This document shows, in pieces, positions 1 to 12,400 of a DNA stretch of 64,000 nucleotides. The stretch comes from Solea solea (lineage: Eukaryota; Chordata; Actinopteri; Pleuronectiformes; Soleidae). Under the pieces are notes generated by a model, which worked only from the letters and a program-made list of their open reading frames with translations, searched no databases and had not been told where the DNA came from. The stretch's first letter is position 1, and every line of letters begins with the position of its first letter. A program made the position numbers and the translations under genes. The stretch covers positions 27,945,914 to 28,009,913 of the forward strand of contig NC_081138.1 in assembly GCF_958295425.1 (NCBI RefSeq). Reading direction: 5' to 3'.

Positions 1-240
1 AAGGTGAAGCTCATCAGTGTTGTGTCACTGAATGAGCAGGTGGGAGGAGTTACCTGTGTGTAGAGGCGGGGTTTTGTGAGCGGAGGTCATACCAGGCCGT
101 TTTCCCTCTCCATACCACATGGTGGCGTTAATGCACCGAATTGTTGTTTGCCAACCACCATAAAGCCTCAGAAAAGAAGAAGAAGAAGCCATTTTTCCCT
201 TTTTCACCCCAACACCATGCGGTCACCTGTAAGTTTGTTT
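1..240 (+). promoter_or_regulatory. Possible promoter/first exon at the left edge
   Basis: A non-repetitive 240-bp stretch contains an inverted pair ATGGTGG (119-125) and CCACCAT (155-161), a GAA run (about 174-188) and then ACACCATGCGGTCACCT|GTAAGT, that is an ATG at 217-219 followed by a consensus splice donor at 229. It could be a 5' UTR with four coding codons, or part of a repeat. The downstream exon would be outside what I can recognise. No product is proposed. Confidence 0.25.
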
Positions 241-746
241 GTTTGTTTTAAGCTTATTTGTTAAAGTTTAAATGTTGTCATTGTTTCACGTTTTGTATCA
301 TTTTTAAATGTATCACTCACCTGATTCGGATTTTTGTAAGTTACATGGGTAAATATACTATAAGTAAGTGATTGACTTGTCTAGTTTTATTTATTTATGT
401 GAGTGTGGTAATGTAAAATTCACTCATTCATCCAAACTCTTGGGTTCAGATGTGCTCACCAGATAAAAGTTCATCCAGTCACCTTCTTTCAGATTAGATT
501 AAGTCTATTGTGTCTATTTTTTTTTTTAAAGAAACTGTACAAGTTTCACATGTTGAGTTTCATTTAGTTTATAATTAAAACTATTTGAATTATCTGAGAT
601 TATTCAGGTTTTTCAATATAAATAAATGATTGATATAGAAATGTACAATATGAAGTCCTTTAGCTGAAGAAAAGTCCCCACAAAGATTTGCTGCATTATG
701 TACTTTTAATGGTGTAAGTTTTCAATTGAAATCTTTTATAATTGGA

Positions 747-862
747 TGATGATGGAAAAATAGATGGGCAGATGGATAGATAATTGACTAATGGATGGCA
801 CAAAGATGAACAGATAGATGGTAGATGATTGAATGATGGTAGAATGCATAGATGGGTAGTAA
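747..862. repeat. Degenerate GATG/GATA tract
   Basis: Imperfect runs of GATG and GATA over about 115 bp. Confidence 0.6.
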
Positions 863-1276
863 AGTTGTAAATGTATCCATTGTGGGACTAATGGAGCGTT
901 ATCTTATCATACATAGATGATAGTTGTACCAAAGACTGACAGAACATTCACACATTTACCATCAAAACAATTTTAAAAACTTGATTTAAATGGAAAAATA
1001 GCTTTAAAAACTGCAGTGTCTGTCTGTGGGTGTTCTGGATTTGCCTGTGGAACTTGGTGTATCTTGTGCCTGAGGGCAGTAGCTGGAAGGAGTGGATGCT
1101 TTGGTATGATTCTGTGCGGGGGAGTTAGTGGTGAACAGATTGTGGTTTGTAGCAGTGGAGTGTTTTGGTTTTTGCGATTGGCTGGTGATGAAGTTACACC
1201 AGGACCATGTGAAAATGTCCTGGCTAATATTAAGCAGTCTGAAGTTTCCTGAGCAGGTGGAGGTGCTGATGTCTGT

Positions 1277-1277
1277 G

Positions 1278-1321
<44 letters not shown>

Positions 1322-1323
1322 TG
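1277..1323. repeat. (TTTC)n microsatellite
   Basis: About 11 near-perfect copies of CTTT. Confidence 0.95.
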
Positions 1324-2937
1324 TTTATTCCTGCCTCATCACTGTGCTCTGTGCAGAGTGGGATGGGACGTTTGCCACAGACTGTACATCCTGTCCTCTG
1401 CTGCCTGTCTCAGCAGTCTGAGAACAGCAGCGCTGCCAGGAAAACAAAAAAAAAACAAAACACAAATAGACAACAAAAAAACAACCCAATAAATAAATAC
1501 AGTGTGTAATCACACAAAGCAGCAATGATGATAACAAAACACAATCACTGCTGATTTATGTCGTTTTTTTTGCCAATATTCCAATTTCTCCTTCACTTCA
1601 CTTCTCTGTCTGATACTGACATCTTGTGTACAGTAGCTGTAATTACACTCGTTTGTTGTGTGGTTTCTCTGTTGGAATCACGTCAACTTAATCAAATGAA
1701 ATGAAATAAAGACATGATTTATTACGTGGGAAAATAGTTTTTCTCTTGGCTTCCAACACTGAGGGACGTTATTCACATGCACATCCACTATCTGCATGAA
1801 TAATGTTAATAAAAAACAACAACAACTCACCACAGTGAAAACTATCAGTATCAGCCAAACCACAAGTAGTTGAGTTTTTTTTTTTTGTCAAATATCTTCT
1901 GAAAACCTTTATGGGAAAGCATGTCTAAATATTGTATTTACTTACATCTTGTTGCTGCTATTTTAATATATAACCTAGTACTGTATTATAATTTACTTCA
2001 TTTCAAGTTTCATTTGCATGATGGTTTTGCCACTTGATATGAAGGTGAGATTTTATGATATATACATAACATCACATTATTCTATATAACATGTACTCTC
2101 AATGAATAGTTTAGACACACACAAAAAGTACAATTTAATTGGTGTTCAAAAGCCATAACGTCCACAAAATAGTTTCCCTGTCAAGAGTCTTGACTTCTTC
2201 TGAAAACTTTAGGTTGAACTAGAATTGTAGCTGCAAGTCAAAGTTGGTCCACTTCCATCTTCTGGAACCTGAATGTTCTGGAATAATTCAATCACATGCA
2301 ACATTTTTAGTCTAATAATAGCCCCAACATCCCCATTTCCCCTCAATTCCTTCTGTCCTCCTCAGCTCCAAGTGAAATCCTCCCCCATTCCTTTTTATCG
2401 CATGAGCAGATCCATCGTCCACTCTCTCAGGACCTGGGAACCGTCTCTGATGTGTATTTTGCATGTTTGTTTTAAAACAGCGGTCAGCATTGAAAGTGAC
2501 AACTGAAGTTTCTCAGAGTTTGTGACAAACAGCAGCCCTGACATGGAAGGATGTTTGTTTTTCCATAATATGAGAATGTGTGTACAGTGAGTGAGTGAGT
2601 GTGTGTTTCATTGGAGAAGTGATTCGACGACGCTGTTTACATTTCTTTGTCTTTTTTCTGATGTTTGAAGATGCCCTTGAGATGCTTTTAAAGGATGCTC
2701 TAAACAGACGCTGGCCCCCAGAGAATGAGACGGACATGAGGACACGGACAAAGGAAAAGTACTTGTTTACTGTACACTTACTCGGACTTACAGTAAGTGG
2801 TCATTTCAAAAGAAAACTCAGAGGGGAATGCTTTTAATAACTTAAATAAGAGGAACATGTTGACCGTGGTCACTTGTTCCAAGTAGACAATTTGAATTTC
2901 TTTCTTCAAGCATAAAAGCATCCTCCTCAGAGAAATT

Positions 2938-3012
2938 CATCCATCCATCATACCGCTTACCCTTTGAAGGGTGAGGTGGAGGTCAAGCCAGTGGTGGGGT
3001 GCGCCCCCAGGT
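2938..3012 (-). mobile_element. SINE 3'-tail fragment
   Basis: CATCCATCATACCGCTTACC read on the minus strand matches the ATAAGCGGTA...GATGGATGG end of the teleost SINE seen intact at 10048-10429. Confidence 0.45.
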
Positions 3013-4099
3013 GGCAACTGTTTGTATTGTCATCAACGGGAATCAGAATTTCTGTTTTCTACTTTCTAACTACTTTCTAACATACATAGATCATTCACAT
3101 TCACAACCATGGTGCTATAGAGTCTCCACTCAATCAAAACTGTATTTGAGCTACGAACACACAAAACAAACATTCCAAATCCCCCACAGAATGGCTTCAA
3201 ATTGTCTCGCAGCAAATATTGTTCTGAGTGTCAACACTCGGAGGCTTTGCTTCTCAAAGTGGACAATTGCCAGAAGTGAGTAAAGGAGGAAAACACAGTT
3301 TCATTACTAGTAAAAAGTCCTTTATTTTTTAAATGAAACCACATTTCCAACCACAGCAATGAGCCAGGCTCCGCCCCTCCAGATACCTGCTACACAGTGA
3401 AGAATACAAATGTGCTACATGAAAAACAAAAGGACAAAGACCTAAAGCTGAGCTACTTTACCACTAAGTGCCAGTTTCCCTTCAAATTCATCTTCCCACC
3501 ATTCATCAGCTAACTTTAAATAATGCTGTTCATTAAACCACAGGTTATTTTAAAGTGACTTTGACACCTCCATAGAAGAAGGTATTTCATTTTTATTAAT
3601 GTTTAAAAGGACAAAATTATACACATTTTACATATAGGTCATTTTTGTCAGTCACAAGTAAAACTAAAACTGTAAAAAAACAGTGTGATGATTAGTTTGG
3701 GCCCTGGGTGAAATAGCTCTGGCTCAGAGAATGTGAAATAAACTTTACTGGGTCACTGAGGTTGAAACGTGGCTTTCGCTGACAGTTTGGTCACGGTTGC
3801 ATCCTGGGAATTGTAGTGTCCAAGATTTTTGAGGTTGACAAACACTACTGTAAAAAAAAAAAAAAAAAAAAGTTGGCATATTCTCTTGTGACTCCGCCAA
3901 GTTTACTGTAATAACTGGTGTTTTTGAGTAAGAATACATTTGAAGTGAGACTGTTTAAGTGGAAATGTTCACGTCTGTAGATTAAATATGAAGCTACAGA
4001 AAGGAGACCACAACAAATATGATATAGCGGTGAGTTTAAGACGTGCTGGCTGGAGGATTCAAGCTGTTTCTCCATGTTCTTGTTAAGCTATGACTGGTG

Positions 4100-4358
4100 G
4101 CTGGTGCCGGGGGCCAAAGGTCCTTTTTTCCCCTTTTATTTTAATGGTAAAGTTTACATACAAATACTGTTTTATAAAAAAAAAAAATTTCATTGTCATA
4201 ATTATCATTTTTAAATGGAAATGTAACCAAATCTAAGCCATGCAGGAGTCCCCGGCCATAAATAATACGTTATAAAGCTATGTTATGAAGCTGCGGGCCG
4301 TACAACATCTAACCGAGGGCCGTGATTGGCCCGTGGGCCGTAGTTTGGACACCCCCTG
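4100..4358. mobile_element. hAT-type non-autonomous element remnant
   Basis: The right edge read on the minus strand begins CAGGGGGTGTCCAAACTACG, the terminal signature of hAT (Charlie-like) elements, followed by GGCCCACGGGCCAATCACGG. The left edge (GCCGGGGGCCAAAGG) is a poor partner, so that terminus is eroded. Confidence 0.5.
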
Positions 4359-4477
4359 CTGTACAGCCTTGAATTGAGAAACTGCATCAATCTCTAGAAT
4401 CTCAATCCTCTCAAACCCAGATTAACATGTGCGAGTGCAGGTTTAAACCAAGTGTTTAGTTAATGATATGCGTGTCT

Positions 4478-4900
4478 CTTAAAGCTACAGTACGCAAAAT
4501 GTAGGCGGATTTATTGGCAGAAAATGAATATACCACACATAGAAATCTTTTAGTTTTAATTTTCATAGCCTTAGAATGAGGCTTTTATATGTCCTTTAGG
4601 CAAGGGCCTTGCTTGACGGAGGTCACCATTTTCTTCCATGTTTCTACGGCAGCCCCTAGAGGACAACCGAGTGTGTTTTTGAAGCAGAAGCATGCGAAAC
4701 GAACAAAGAAGCACATTAAAAAAGGAGGAAATGATTGTGAACGAGAGTGGAAAAGAGTAACGTGACACGTACTGTATGTTTCTGCCCGACAGACCAAGTA
4801 TGTGAGTTGAAACGAGCGCTCCAGGAGGTGGGTGGTCCGGATCATAAACTGGACATCTTCTCCACAAACTGACAGTGAATTCAGCTGGAGTCAAACCAAG
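4478..4900. mobile_element. Probable MITE, uncharacterised family
   Basis: Starts AAAGCTACAGTACGCAAAAT, resembling but not identical to the terminus of the AAAGCTGCAGTGTGTAAC family found elsewhere in the window. The internal sequence (near 4652, CAGCCCCTAGAGG) is different. Confidence 0.35.
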
Positions 4901-5336
4901 CCATGAGTAAAACGATGTTTTTTTCCTGGAGCAGAATGAACCAGGCGGCAGCTAATGAACCAGAAATAACCACTCGCTGATTTTCCTACTCGGTTCTAAA
5001 ACACAAGTTGACATATTTATGCCCAGCGTGCATGTGGGTGAGAAAGATAGTAGTCGCTTAATGCACCATTTGTGGCTTATTTTCCAGATTTGATCCATGC
5101 AGTCCGTTTCCTCTGTTTAGTTATTTTAGTCCCTAGTAAATCGGCGGTATTACTCTTAAAGTAATTGGCCTGCAAACGGGTAATTCATTGTAATACTTTA
5201 GATGTTTCCTATGAAATGAGTCAAATAATGAGAGAAAGAACAAACCCTGGTAGAGGCTGAGAGAAAGATTGTTTTTATAAACTCTACCAACGTTGTACTT
5301 GTCAGAAGAACTGCAGAATAAAGTTTACAAGAAATC

Positions 5337-5342
5337 TTTAAT
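5337..5342 (-). terminator. Possible tnfaip8l3 polyadenylation signal
   Basis: ATTAAA on the minus strand about 520 bp beyond the stop codon. It is a weak, common hexamer, given only as the nearest candidate. Confidence 0.2.
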
Positions 5343-5453
5343 AAAAGACATGTGAGAGAAGATCCACGCATAAGACTGATACACACTACACACACCATGT
5401 CATATTCTTATGTACAAGCACATTATTCATGAGGATCCCATACAAACATATGT

Positions 5454-5475
5454 GCACACACACACACACACACAG
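5454..5475. repeat. (CA)n microsatellite
   Basis: Eleven CA dinucleotides. Confidence 0.9.
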
Positions 5476-5859
5476 ACGGACAGATCACTACTACTGATTA
5501 TCTTCACTATTCAAATAAAGTATACCTAATGTTTTTTTTGGCCATTGGTACAGTACACTTTATGCAAACAAAGACGATGACATGGAAAAGCGTACGACGT
5601 GAAACCGGGTTGTCCCAGTGTGCAGCGGTGAAAAAAAACAAAAAAAAAACTCCCTCGTTGCACCACAGCGTCGAGATGTTACAACAAGCTCCATGGAAAC
5701 GGCTGCAGGAGAGACAGGAAGACGGGAGCAGAGAGAGAGAGAAACGTAGAGGTTGTGTACACAGTCATGGGCGAGCAAGTGCCGAGGAGAAATGAGCAGG
5801 AGGAGAAAGAGCTAGAGGTGAGAGAGGTCAGGTGCGGAGGGGAGGGGAAAGGGGCGGGG

Positions 5860-6422
5860 TTAAAGCGTTCCTTCGTCCAGCAGTTTGTTGATGCCGTTGC
5901 AGATCTTCCTCAGAGAGAGTCTGTACTCCTCTCCGTCCCCGTACAGCTCGGCCAGGAACTCCCCGTCGGCGAAATGGTTGAAAACGTGGTCGATGCGCCC
6001 GTGTGAGCGCGCGGTGAGGTGCTGCTCGACCAGGGTGTGAAGCAGGTCCCTGCACTCCAGCAGCAGCTCCGACAGGATGTTCCTGTCGAAGGTGTACTCC
6101 ACCTCGTAGAAGGACACCGCCGTCATGGCCGCCTGGTTCATCTTCTTCTTGAAGCGCTCCACCGTGTCCAGCTCGTCGGGGCTGAACTGGTGGTTGCGGT
6201 ACAGGATGCCGATCTTCAGGGCGATCTTGATGACGTCCTTGATGATCTTGTGCGCCTCCTTCTTGCTCTTGGTGAACTCTCGGCTCGCCTTGTAGAGCTC
6301 GTCCAGGATCTCGCTGCTCGTGTCATCGGTCAGCATGTTGGCCACCACCATGGTCGCCATCTTGCTCAGGATCTTCTTCTGAGCCTGCAGGGCCAGGGAG
6401 CGAGAGTTAAAGCTCTCCTGTC
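5860..6422 (-). CDS. tnfaip8l3: tnfaip8l3 coding exon 2 (TIPE homology domain)
   Basis: Acceptor TGCCCTCAG|GA at 6423/6422; the TAA stop is at 5860-5862. It encodes residues 16-202 and nearly all of the domain. The exon is clearly more GC-rich than its flanks. The open frame runs into the intron to an ATG at 6441, but that part (MFSLPS) is intronic because it contains the splice acceptor. Confidence 0.97.
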
Positions 6423-9400
6423 CTGAGGGCAGAGAAAACACAAAGGGTTTGAGGTTAAAGGTCAGACGTCTTGACTTGTGATGTTACTTTATAGGAAACT
6501 GTAGTAGTAAATGTCAACAAATTTCCATTACATTCAAACCATTGTCTCAGAATAGCGGTGTTTTGATCGTGTGTTGTCCGACTGCACACAGGAAGTGATT
6601 CATTTTATGTCCGGACAGATGTAGCAAGAACAACATTGTGCTAGTAAAGTGAGACGGCCAAGAACAGGTTGGAGTTGGACTGGAAACACAAAGACGGGCC
6701 CATGAAAACTTAAAAAAAAGTGAGTTCTACTGATCAAAAAACCCCTGCTCTGCTGCTGTATACCCTCAAATGCTCCCTCAGTCATTGACAGAGTATTTGG
6801 TTCCTGACACAAGAGTGGGATAACGATCGTGTTTCAGTTTTTCCTCCCTTTTGTACAGTCAATCAATCGTGAATTCACCGCCTCGGTGTTTATTGGATGC
6901 TCTGTGAGACATAAGAACATCACATCTTTGTTTTGTTTTGGTTGAAGGAATCTGTTTTGAGAAGAGAGAACACGGATTTGAGTGTTGTATTTTTTGAAAT
7001 TGGGCCAACGATTCTGGAAATGTGTTTTAAATACAGACCGTTTACCTGGTCGTGCTTTGGTACGGCGGCATTAATAGACCATTTCGGCCACTTGGGGGCA
7101 GCAGAACAAACTGGGAACGGCTGCCACGGTATCACCTTGCTCATTCACACTTACAGCAGCAGATATAGAACAAAATGATCACCTTTTTTTGTTATAAAAA
7201 ATAATATGTGTGTGTGCATGATGAATCTGTGCACCGACCATTTAAAGCAAGCACTTGGCTCTCGGGCGTCTGAATGTTCCACTGTGTTTATTTTCTGTCA
7301 TTTGTTGCCGGGCAGAAATTATTATTTTTTTTGTTGTCTGGTAAATATTAACGTGCTGTAAACAAAGTGTCCACGTGAATTCTTTTTTTACCGACAAACT
7401 GGGTGCTCTGCACATGTTGTGTTATTATAATGGTCTTTAATCACTGCCCCTTAAATGTGAGTGTGTTTACATATAACAGCTGACATCCATCTGGATAATG
7501 CTCCCTGGACTCTTTGTAATAATAATAATATTAATAATGATATCAATGATGCAGAGTCCTTCCTTTCTCCAGTTCTCACTGCCCTTTTGCATTCTTCTAC
7601 TTACTGTTGCTGTTACTTAAACTGTGTTTAATGCAAACTGTGACTCGTGACACACGAGCAAAGGCCGTATAGAACTGCAGCTGTAGGGTTTATGTCAATA
7701 TAACCGTGTTATAAGTTGGGAGCATTTACAGATAGAAAATAGACTGGAGCAGAGCTGTTAAAGCTGAGGAGCAGATGAGGTGCGGTGCGGCCACATTCTA
7801 AGGCAGGGCGGCGTCCTTCCTGGAGCAGGCTGCGGCAGCAGCAGCAGCAGCAGCGGCGGTGGCGGTGGTGGTGTGGAGGAGGCATGAGCGCGTGCTCAGC
7901 ATAACGTCAAACATCTGTACACAGATAAGATCCGCTTTGCGCACTGTCCAGATTGATCATGGTCAGGCGCCATGTTCCACTGCAGTCTCTATCCATCACA
8001 GAGGAGAGAACTTCAAAGTGTTTGCCTGTGTGTGTGTGTGTGTGTGTGTGTGTCCTCGCAGCAGCTCCACACGTGTGTGTCTGTGTGAATGTGAGGAGTG
8101 GGAGGACGGAGAGTGGGGTTTATTTAGGTGCCACCCAGCCTAAATTACACACCACATAATTCCCTTTTATGATTAAAGGAAGGTGGGTTCATATTTTTCC
8201 TCCTGTTCCTTTGGCACATTGACAACCTCGTCCTCCTCCACATGTACGTCCTCACACACACACACACACACACACACAGAGAGCATGGGGGGCGTCATTA
8301 TAGCACATAACAGCAGATGAGACCAGATCATAAAAAAAGGAACACCTGCCTTGTTGTCATTATAATTTCATTAAAACAGACAGCAGTGTGAGTGTATACT
8401 TGTGTCTGACGCCTCTTCAGGTCCTTTTCCTGGATAGAGACACATGCTTTTTTTTTTTTTACAGGACGAGGAGACGTCACAAGACCAGAGCCTGGTAATT
8501 AGGAAGAACCTCGTTACCGAGGCTGTGGCTCAAGTCAGGAACAAGATGCAAATTGTGGTTAAAGGTTAAGTTTAGGCTTCCACGGTAACTGGATATGGTT
8601 GTGGTTTTATAGGCTGTCCAAATGAGTGGAAGTCAATGCAGTGTCCTGACATTTATGGAGACCAAAAACCTGGTCCTTATGAGGCAGAACCTCATTTCTG
8701 AGAATCTGGATAAGTTTAGGGCTGACATTTGAATCGTGGTTAAGTCAAAGTTAGCGTTTGGCATTAACTGGTTATAGTTAAGGTTAAGGATACTGCTTTG
8801 TTTAGGCCGTTCACATGAATGGAAGTCAATGCAGAGTCCTTAAAAGGATGTGTGTGCTTGTATCTGTTACCTCTTTAGGACCACTAGTCCTCATGGAGAC
8901 CAAAAACTGGTCCTAATGAGGCAGAACCTCATGTCAGAGAATCTGGTTAAGATTAGGGCTGATATTTGAATCGTGGTTAAGTCAAAGTTGGTTAAGGATA
9001 TTGCTTTGTTTAGGCTGTTCACATGAATGGAAGTCCTTAAAAAGATAGTTGTGCAAACTTGTGTGTGTTCTTGTATTACTGTTACCTCTTTAGGGCATTT
9101 TATGGCCTTGTCAGGACCAGTAGTCTACATGGAGACCAAAAACTGGTCCTAATGAGGCTCATGAAGGAATGTTGTAAGTTAAGGGCTGAGATTTGAGATG
9201 TGTTTGGTTTAAGGTTAGGCTTAGGAGTGAACTTGTTATAGTTAAGGTTAGGGATGACGCTTTGTTGAGACTTCCCCAGCTGTGTGTGAGTGTTCGTGTG
9301 TGTTGCACAACAATTGGGGAGAAACCCAATCTGTGACATTTCATGCGAATGCACACCAGCGACATTTCATGTGTTGGTCTGAAGCTAAGTGACATTTTCG

Positions 9401-12400
9401 CGTTCACGTAGTTAGCCCACCGTGACATTTAAGGCAAATATCCTCGTCTATAATCAACAGAAAGAAAAGATTATCTTAATTCCTACCTCTTCATACAGCT
9501 TTAATGAGAGCGAGGGTGATGACTGTTTATGTGACAACCGTGCAGTGATTGGGTAGATGAGTCTGGAGATGTTGAACCTTTCTAAAGTAATGCCACGTTT
9601 GTTTAACTCTGCAGTTAAAATTAACATTCCAGGTATTCCACTATGATTTAAATAATTCTACGATTCAAATCGATGCCTGAAGCTGCTTTCGGGCAGGAAT
9701 CAAAGTGCACACGTTTTCCTTAACAAGTGTTAACATTGACATTTTTTGGTATACTTTTGCCTCCCAGTCCATTTCCGCTCAAAGTCCGAGTGAGCCCTGC
9801 ATGTGTGTGTGTGTGTGTGTGAGAATACGGCAGGAAACCTCATGCCACCTCATGCCTATTGAATGTTCCAGAAGCTTTCCTGCTGTTGTGAACGTGTGAG
9901 ACCCACCCAGACAAACCCCCGCTGCTTTCATGAAATAACAAACGTCTGAAAAATGTCTGGAATGGTATTTTCTGAGCACTCAGCCGTAAATGTGCAAAGG
10001 GAGGCATCGTGACAACAATCCATTTAAATTAAATACCCACAAAAATAGCCACACGGTGGTGTAATGGTTAGCACTCTCGCCTTGCAGCGAGAAGACCCGG
10101 GTTCGAGCCCCGGTTGGAACAAGGGCCTTTCTGCATGGAGTTTGCATGTTCTCCCCGTGTGTGCGTGGGTTCTCTCCGGGTACTCCGGCTTCCTCCCACA
10201 GTCCAAAAACATGCAATGTGGGGATAGGTAAATTGGACACTCCAAATTGACCATAGGAGTGAGTGTGAGAGTGAATGGTTGTTTGTCTCTATCTGTGTGT
10301 GGCCCTGCGATGGTCTGGCGAACTGTCCAGGGTGTACCCCGCCTATCTCCCGATGTAGCTGAGATTGGCACAGCACCCCCCGCGACCCTCTGGTGGAGGA
10401 TAAAGCGGTAGATGATGACTGACTGACTGACCCACAAAAATAATAATAATTTTTACACTTTCATACACAGTTTAATTCATCTTTAGAACACAGAGCATTT
10501 TGGTTGCTTTTATGTTAAAACTTATATACAGAAGCCATAAGAATGGGCAATATGGAGCGTCTTATATCCCTTTTTCCTGCGCAACCTAGGCAATCTGATG
10601 AAATTATTATTTTTTTTTTATTTCAACCTATGTAACTATATAAAAATTTGTGAAATTGTGAAAAAAATCAAAGAAAAACTTCTGCACAATTATTGCTAGT
10701 TTTTTTTAAATATGCAATCTAAAATTAATCTTAAAAAAGTGCATTTCGGAGACCCTGAAGAAGTGACCTATAAAGGTATACACCCCCAGGATGTCCATAT
10801 AAGGAGTTGTGTACTGAGGGTTAAGCTGGTTGTATCATAATTTTGTTTTCTAAACAGTATTTGAGAGCAGCATGCAACCAAAATTCCACTTCAAGCAACG
10901 AAAATGACATTTTTATACTCAGAAAAAAATGCATATATGCATTCATGTTATACATTCTCAGCTGTTTGTCTAGTGACTGTGCTAATGTTTATCCAGCGCT
11001 TGTTCATTCTCATTTTAGCTTCATATTAGTCTCAACTCACTCCTGTGGGAAACATCAGCTGCTTCAGCTGCTTAACGCTTTCGCTGCTTCACCTGCTACA
11101 GTTTTTTCCCTTCTCAATGAAAACATGTGTTTGTCTGCAGTGGATGGGAACAAAGAGTTAGCTGATCCTTTCCTGTGTTTCAAGATTCAACACACTGTTT
11201 ACTGTATGTACAGTAAACAGACATGTTTCCCTGTACGATGAAATCCTTACTTTGCTGTCCACACTGAATGCCACAAGGTAAAGAGGTACAAAAATAAGCA
11301 AAGAGTAAATAAACTATGCAAGTAAAAGAAAAGTAAAGAAAAGATTCATACAAGTGTATGAGGTATATGAAATTTAAGGTGCAATGTGCAGAGTGCAAAT
11401 TGAAGTAAATGGAGGTATGGGTATAGGGGCAGATGTAGTCCATTGTAATCCTGTCAGCTGTTGAGGAGTCTGATGGCAGAGGGAAAGAAAGAGTTCTGGT
11501 GGTCCTGCATTTAAGGTCATTTCAACAATTGGTGATGAAAATGGACTGCTGCTGCTGCTGCTGCTGCTGTAATTCTCACATGCCGGCAGTATGCCTTCAC
11601 AGTTAGGTCCACGTCGAAGTTGATCCTGATTGATCCCTGACTAATGTTTCAGAGAGCAGGCCGAGTGTGTATTTTAGGATTCATACCCCACTTTTTTTTG
11701 AGAAATATTGACACTTTAACTATCGCACGAAAAACACAAAAGCCATAATGCCTGCAAGCGAAATGACCGATCAAAACGGGTCATCGAGAAATGCATGTAC
11801 ATTAAAAACAAGTCATGAGTAAAAGGGGGCAGAATTTACAGTGACGCGCTGCTTTGTTTGTAGTTGCATGAAAGTCATTCTGCATTTTGGAATGCATACT
11901 TTTATGGAAGCACTATAGGAGATACAAATGGTATACAGTAGATCACATAATATGTATATATATATACACATATATATGTATGTACATATATATGTATATA
12001 CGTATATATATATATACATAAATATCGGCTTCACAACAGCAGCAGGATCCGTGATGCAACATCAGGATATGTAAAAGTGTGGTTTTCATTAGGCAGATCT
12101 GTGTCTCTCATCAACAGGCTCTCTTTGTCACTGTCATTTCCTGTTTCTCTGAAGCAGCTCTTTGTTTCAGTCGGCCTCTGATATTCAGAAACCCGACTGG
12201 ATAGATTTCTGAAACCCTGGCACACTCATAAAGGTGACAGCCTGCTCCATAAAGCCAGCCTTGTCAGACCAATGGCTGTGTGGGCTATAGTCGGGTTTGG
12301 ATGCTACCAAAAGTATGCGTGGACCAGTTCAATTTCTGAGTACATGTGCAATCTGTGCAATGAAAAACTGTGATTATTAGTGAGCATGAGTTTAAACCTT

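Larger units (their letters stand above)
241..5859. other. Intergenic/3' flank of tnfaip8l3, no gene seen
   Basis: AT-rich non-coding DNA. Identified contents are the degenerate GATG/GATA run, a (TTTC)n microsatellite, a SINE tail fragment, a hAT-type remnant, a repeat with MITE-like end and a (CA)n run, each listed on its own. The tnfaip8l3 3' UTR must occupy part of 5.3-5.86 kb. Confidence 0.7.

Noticed and set aside
5860..6422. TNFAIP8, TNFAIP8L1 or TNFAIP8L2
   Set aside because: [20 protein letters not shown] and the MDSDSGEQS leader fit TNFAIP8L3 best, and the synteny agrees.
5828..6426. Long open frames on the plus strand and in other minus frames over the tnfaip8l3 exon
   Set aside because: They are shadows of a GC-rich coding exon; the translations are low-complexity and match no family.
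10055..10118. A functional tRNA gene
   Set aside because: It is the tRNA-like head of the SINE, with a diverged acceptor stem and a target duplication around the whole 382-bp element.
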